Position numbers and translations under genes: made by a program. Source: RGIG1993 sp964564225 (GTDB lineage Bacteria > Bacillota > Clostridia > Oscillospirales > CAG-272). Taken from it: a stretch of DNA of 64,000 nt. Within the stretch, counting starts at the first letter, position 1; each line of letters begins with the position of its first letter. Positions 60,907-64,000 of the stretch are shown piece after piece. The notes beneath the pieces were generated by a model that was not told where the DNA came from, did no database searches, and was given only the letters and a program-made list of their open reading frames with translations. Location of the stretch: NCBI GenBank assembly GCA_964564225.1, contig CAZMAF010000001.1:78133-142132 (forward strand), given 5' to 3'.

Positions 60907-62094
60907 TTATTCAGCAAAAGCTTCCTTCAAAGACTCTGCAAGATCGAGTGCTTCCCACGGGCTCGAAAGATCTTCTCTGCCCACGTGACCGTATGCAGCA
61001 TGAGGCGCAAAGATCGGACGGCGCAAGCCGAAACGCTCAATAATAGCAGCAGGACGAAGATCGACAAGGCGGTCAACAACCTCAGCGATCGCCTCGCCGC
61101 TTACTTTAGACGTACCAAAAGTATCAACCATAAGCGAAACGGGACGCGCCACACCGATTGCATACGCAACCTGTACTTCGCAACGCTTTGCAAGCCCTGC
61201 AGCAACAATATTTTTCGCAATATAACGCGAAGCATAAGCAGCAGAACGGTCAACCTTCGTCGGGTCTTTACCGGAAAACGCACCGCCGCCATGACGGGCG
61301 TAACCGCCATAAGTATCGACAATAATCTTTCTTCCGGTAAGACCGGAGTCACCCTGAGGACCGCCAACTACAAAACGACCGGTAGGATTGATATAAATTT
61401 TGGTAGCCTCGTCAATCAGCACCGCATCTACCACAGGACGAATAACCTCTCTTTTAAGATCGGCGGCAATCGTTTCCTGCGATACGTCGGGATCGTGCTG
61501 TGTCGAAATAACGATAGTATCAACGCGAACAGGCTTATCTCCATCATATTCCACCGTAACCTGCGTTTTACCGTCAGGCCGGAGATAAGAAAGAATCCCA
61601 TTCTTTCTGACAACCGTCAAACGCTTAGCAAGATTGTGAGCAAGCTGAATGGGGAGCGGCATCAGTTCGGAGGTTTCATTACAAGCATAACCAAACATCA
61701 TACCCTGATCACCTGCACCCGTATCGTAAGCATCGTTCAGCTCATTTGCCTTCGCCTCAAGCGATTTATCAACACCCATCGCAATATCCGGCGACTGCTT
61801 ATGAAGCGAAGAAAGAACCGCGCAGGTGTCACAGTCAAAGCCGAACTTAGCTCGGTTATAACCGATCGAACGCACCGCCTCTCTGACTACCGTTTCATAG
61901 TCAACGACGGCGGTCGTGGTGATCTCGCCAAAAATATTAATAATCCCCGTCGTAGTTGAGGTTTCACACGCAACGCGCGCCATCGGATCCTGTGCAAGAA
62001 TTGCATCAAGGATTGAGTCGGAAATAATATCGCACATTTTATCGGGATGTCCTTCGGTAACCGACTCAGAGGTAAAAAGCTTTTTCATCATCAT
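60907..62094 (-). CDS. metK: S-adenosylmethionine synthetase
   Basis: 395 residues. It makes SAM from methionine and ATP. LFTSESVTEGHPDKMCDIIS at the start, GAGDQGMMFGYACNET in the middle and the phosphate loop HGGGAFSGKDPTKVDRSAAY are the family signatures. Three consecutive ATGs begin the gene (62094, 62091, 62088); AAAGGAT precedes the first. Expression is governed by a SAM-I riboswitch, a feedback loop on its own product. Confidence 0.96.
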   Translation of the reverse strand: MMMKKLFTSESVTEGHPDKMCDIISDSILDAILAQDPMARVACETSTTTGIINIFGEITTTAVVDYETVVREAVRSIGYNRAKFGFDCDTCAVLSSLHKQSPDIAMGVDKSLEAKANELNDAYDTGAGDQGMMFGYACNETSELMPLPIQLAHNLAKRLTVVRKNGILSYLRPDGKTQVTVEYDGDKPVRVDTIVISTQHDPDVSQETIAADLKREVIRPVVDAVLIDEATKIYINPTGRFVVGGPQGDSGLTGRKIIVDTYGGYARHGGGAFSGKDPTKVDRSAAYASRYIAKNIVAAGLAKRCEVQVAYAIGVARPVSLMVDTFGTSKVSGEAIAEVVDRLVDLRPAAIIERFGLRRPIFAPHAAYGHVGREDLSSPWEALDLAESLKEAFAE

Positions 62095-62137
62095 TTATCC
62101 TTTATCTTAAAAATCTTTTTCGTCAGAACAAAACAAA

Positions 62138-62250
62138 AGCACCCACGTCATCCGCGGGTGCTTTCTCATCTCCACGGAATTGGCACCTTACGTTTGCAGG
62201 TTGCCGTGACTTCATCGGGCTGTGTCCCTCCGCCACTCTTGATAAGAGCT
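62138..62250 (-). promoter_or_regulatory. SAM-I (S-box) riboswitch with terminator
   Basis: On the minus strand the aptamer opens CTCTTATCAAGAG, then GGCGGAGGGAC, CCCGATGAAGTC, CGGCAACC, AAGGTGCCAATTCC and closes GAGATGAG, the standard S-box core order. It is followed by a terminator hairpin GCACCC/GGGTGC with TTTTGTTTTG. High SAM would stop transcription before metK. Confidence 0.95.
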
Positions 62251-62259
62251 TGTACATTT

Positions 62260-62288
62260 ATTATACACGTTTTTTACAACTGTGTCAA
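62260..62288 (-). promoter_or_regulatory. Promoter of the metK riboswitch transcript
   Basis: TTGACA - 17 bases - TATAAT on the minus strand, full consensus, starting the RNA just before the aptamer. Confidence 0.9.
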
Positions 62289-62323
62289 CTATTTTCACGC
62301 TATTTTCAGATTTTTTTAAACAC

Positions 62324-62821
62324 TTACAGCAAAAACGAAAGAAAACTGACAACGCCATAAGATGCAAGTGTCATAATCACGCCCGCTAAGAGAACACCGA
62401 TCACAATAGCCAAAAAAGCCTTCCAGAAATTCATTTTCATAAGTGCCGCAACAAGCGCACCTGTCCACGCACCCGTACCGGGAAGCGGGATCATCACGAA
62501 AAGTGTCAATCCCCAAAAACCGTACTTTTCGATTTTCGGGCGATTTTTTTCCGCCTTTTTCTCAAGCCAAAAGCTGATTCTGCGAAGCCCTTTCACCTTT
62601 TTAAGCACTTCAAGAAACCAATTGATCAGGAGCAAAACGAAAATAATAGGAAGAAGATTACCGACCACCGAAATCAGATAATTCTGCCACCACGGAATAT
62701 CGAGCGCCGCGCCGAGAATAATTGAGCCGCGAAGCTCAATAATGGGAAGCATCGAGCAAAAGAATACAGCTCCCCTTGCTCCCACTACCCTGATAAAAAA
62801 ATCTTTAATAACCTGTACCAT
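62324..62821 (-). CDS. Putative small multidrug export protein (COG2426)
   Basis: 165 residues with four to five hydrophobic helices. Signature segments are MLPIIELRGSIILGAALDIP and IPLPGTGAWTGALVAALMKM, a DedA/SNARE-associated-like duplication of P-x-x-E and G-x-x-x-G elements. An export role for the family is suggested by name only and not well proven. It lies 36 bases downstream of ribU and could be on the same FMN-controlled transcript. Confidence 0.82.
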   Translation of the reverse strand: MVQVIKDFFIRVVGARGAVFFCSMLPIIELRGSIILGAALDIPWWQNYLISVVGNLLPIIFVLLLINWFLEVLKKVKGLRRISFWLEKKAEKNRPKIEKYGFWGLTLFVMIPLPGTGAWTGALVAALMKMNFWKAFLAIVIGVLLAGVIMTLASYGVVSFLSFLL

Positions 62822-62857
62822 TCTATTACCTACTTAAAAAGTATATTTTCAAATCTA

Positions 62858-63535
62858 TTATGCACCAAAATCGACTTGACCGCCAAGAACAATGAAGAAA
62901 ATAACCAAACTGACCGCCAGAAGAAACAGTGCAAGGAAAACGGTAAGAAGCGTATTCTTTATAAAATACCTTCCCTTTCCTTCTTTTTTAATCATTCCGG
63001 ATCGCATCATCACAAGCGAAATCGGCTTATATAGCACCATCACAAGCGCCGCATTTACCACGCATTTAATTGCGTTAAAAGGCAAAAGCAACATCGGAAT
63101 AAGCGCCGCTACCTCTTTAACAGATACACCCATATAAAAAGGCGTAATCCATACATTAAAAAGCAACATCACCGCCGTCGAAGAAATCGTTGCCATAAAA
63201 AGCGCAAAATACGAACCTAAAAGCGTCTTTTGACGTCTGTACAGCAACGAGGCAACAAGTGCAAAGGAAGCGGATGACAAAAAGTTCATCACAAATCCGT
63301 AAAATCCCGTCGTGCTGTAAAAAATCAATTCCAAAAATGCAGCAGCAAGCGATATCACAACGCCCGAAACAGGACCGTACACCATCGCCGCAACCGTAAT
63401 AAAGACATTTTTAATATCAAAGGTCAAAAACTGAACCTTAAAATTTACAATATAGATCGAAAGATATGCAATCGCCGTAAAAAGCGAGAGCATCACAAGC
63501 ATTTTCGTTCTTTCCCGTCTTTTAGAACTGTTCAT
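62858..63535 (-). CDS. ribU: Riboflavin ECF transporter S component RibU
   Basis: 225 residues, six predicted membrane helices. It begins MNSSKRRERTKMLVMLSLFT and contains FLTFDIKNVFITVAAMVYGP, the RibU/S-component substrate-helix pattern. It binds riboflavin and docks with an ECF energising module encoded elsewhere. The FMN riboswitch upstream supports the substrate. The frame extends upstream to 63616 inside the riboswitch, which cannot be coding; 63535 is the first ATG after the terminator. Confidence 0.9.
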   Translation of the reverse strand: MNSSKRRERTKMLVMLSLFTAIAYLSIYIVNFKVQFLTFDIKNVFITVAAMVYGPVSGVVISLAAAFLELIFYSTTGFYGFVMNFLSSASFALVASLLYRRQKTLLGSYFALFMATISSTAVMLLFNVWITPFYMGVSVKEVAALIPMLLLPFNAIKCVVNAALVMVLYKPISLVMMRSGMIKKEGKGRYFIKNTLLTVFLALFLLAVSLVIFFIVLGGQVDFGA

Positions 63536-63557
63536 ATTAATACCTAAATCGGAGGTA

Positions 63558-63733
63558 TAAAAAATCCCCACTACCGTGGGGAAACACTTTTGCCATAAAA
63601 GCAAATCTTTTCTCATCCGGACTTTACCGTCGGTACAGGATTTTCACCTATTCAGCATTGCCCAAAGCAACACTCACGGACTTGGCGTATACGCCTTACC
63701 GTCGGTGTGGAATTTCACCAACCCCCAAAGATC
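63558..63733 (-). promoter_or_regulatory. FMN riboswitch (RFN element) with terminator
   Basis: The aptamer at 63605-63733 on the minus strand contains GATCTTTGGGG, GGTGAAATTCC, ACCGACGGTAA, AGTCCGTGAG, GGTGAAAATCCTG, ACCGACGGTAAAGTCC and GGATGAGAAAAGAT, all conserved RFN blocks. The hairpin CCCCAC-GGTA-GTGGGG with ATTTTTT at 63558-63584 is the terminator. FMN should switch off ribU. Confidence 0.95.
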
Positions 63734-63745
63734 TTTCTGATTAAA

Positions 63746-63774
63746 ATTAAATCACAAAATAAAAAACCGCGCAA
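63746..63774 (-). promoter_or_regulatory. Promoter of the ribU riboswitch transcript
   Basis: TTGCGC - 17 bases - TTTAAT on the minus strand, just before the aptamer. Confidence 0.6.
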
Positions 63775-63800
63775 ACAGCACGGCACAATAAAAAGGTTTC

Positions 63801-63834
63801 CCTTTCACTATCGGGAAAACCCGATAGTGAAAGG
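63801..63834 (-). terminator. Terminator of tuf
   Basis: A perfect 15-base stem (CCTTTCACTATCGGG and complement) with a four-base loop, followed on the minus strand by a short T run. Confidence 0.85.
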
Positions 63835-63875
63835 AATAAAACATTCGCTGTTTGTTATAAACCGATCAGACGCAC

Positions 63876-64000
63876 TTATGCCTTGATTTCGATAACAACG
63901 CCGGAACCAACGGTTCTGCCACCTTCACGGATAGCAAAACGAAGACCCTTTTCGATAGCGATAGGCGTGATAAGCTCAACGTCCATATCTACGTTATCGC
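63876..64000 (-). CDS. tuf: Elongation factor Tu, C-terminus only
   Basis: The last 40 codons, reading DNVDMDVELITPIAIEKG, then RFAIREGGRTVGSGVVIEIK, then A and stop. These are near-invariant C-terminal strands of EF-Tu. The gene continues past the right edge. Its minus-strand direction agrees with that strand being the leading strand in this half of the window. Confidence 0.95.
   Translation of the reverse strand, partial: DNVDMDVELITPIAIEKGLRFAIREGGRTVGSGVVIEIKA

Overview
The window looks like a chromosomal segment of an anaerobic, spore-forming member of the Clostridia (Firmicutes). The evidence is a dipicolinate synthase pair (spore core), a ferredoxin-linked 2-oxoacid oxidoreductase cluster, Shine-Dalgarno starts of the AGGAGG type, promoters close to TTGACA-17-TATAAT, SAM-I and FMN riboswitches, an ECF riboflavin transporter subunit, an MgtE magnesium transporter and EF-Tu. 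This placement is inference from gene content; no species can be named from the sequence alone.

Left half (1-26 kb): TldD/PmbA peptidase genes, phosphoglucomutase, a TSCPD protein, htpG with a translationally coupled partner, a BTAD-type regulator with a possible short leader RNA, a flavin reductase and an acyltransferase (PlsC-like). A cysteine-desulfurase-like gene overlaps a DUF3343 gene. The dpaA-dpaB pair faces a Cys-rich protein. The 2-oxoacid:ferredoxin oxidoreductase operon has an in-frame ochre codon in its TPP subunit. Two lipoproteins, glycerol kinase, a row of small plus-strand enzymes (hydrolase, two hotdog thioesterases, pyroglutamyl peptidase, GNAT), a P-loop kinase fused to a CYTH domain, and tRNA-Ser(GCU) complete this half.

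At about 26.2-26.8 kb the plus strand changes from G>C to C>G whatever the coding direction. This is the pattern of a replication terminus, or else of an assembly join. To the right lie aldose epimerase, FkbM methyltransferase, amidohydrolase and aspartate kinase genes, followed by a complete type II-C CRISPR-Cas locus: tracrRNA, 25 repeats/24 spacers, then convergent cas2, cas1 and a 1094-residue cas9. Next come mgtE, an acyl-CoA synthetase, and a five-gene operon (AAA ATPase, two YbjN-like proteins, SPFH/zinc-ribbon protein, zinc-ribbon membrane protein) whose promoter is preceded by a 24-bp tandem repeat. A lactaldehyde-reductase-like dehydrogenase, a protein with two TIR-like domains, a frameshifted gene and two peptidases follow.

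The right end holds recD2-comF-small membrane protein-mutY-peptidase. recD2 is split by a 3.2-kb group II intron at its conserved KSQGSE motif; joining the exons restores a 743-residue frame. The intron carries an intact reverse transcriptase/maturase in the usual place. It also appears to carry a separate small membrane-protein gene, with its own promoter and terminator, inside the loop of domain VI on the opposite strand. This is the most unusual structure in the window. metK (SAM-I riboswitch), a small export protein, ribU (FMN riboswitch) and the end of tuf close the window.
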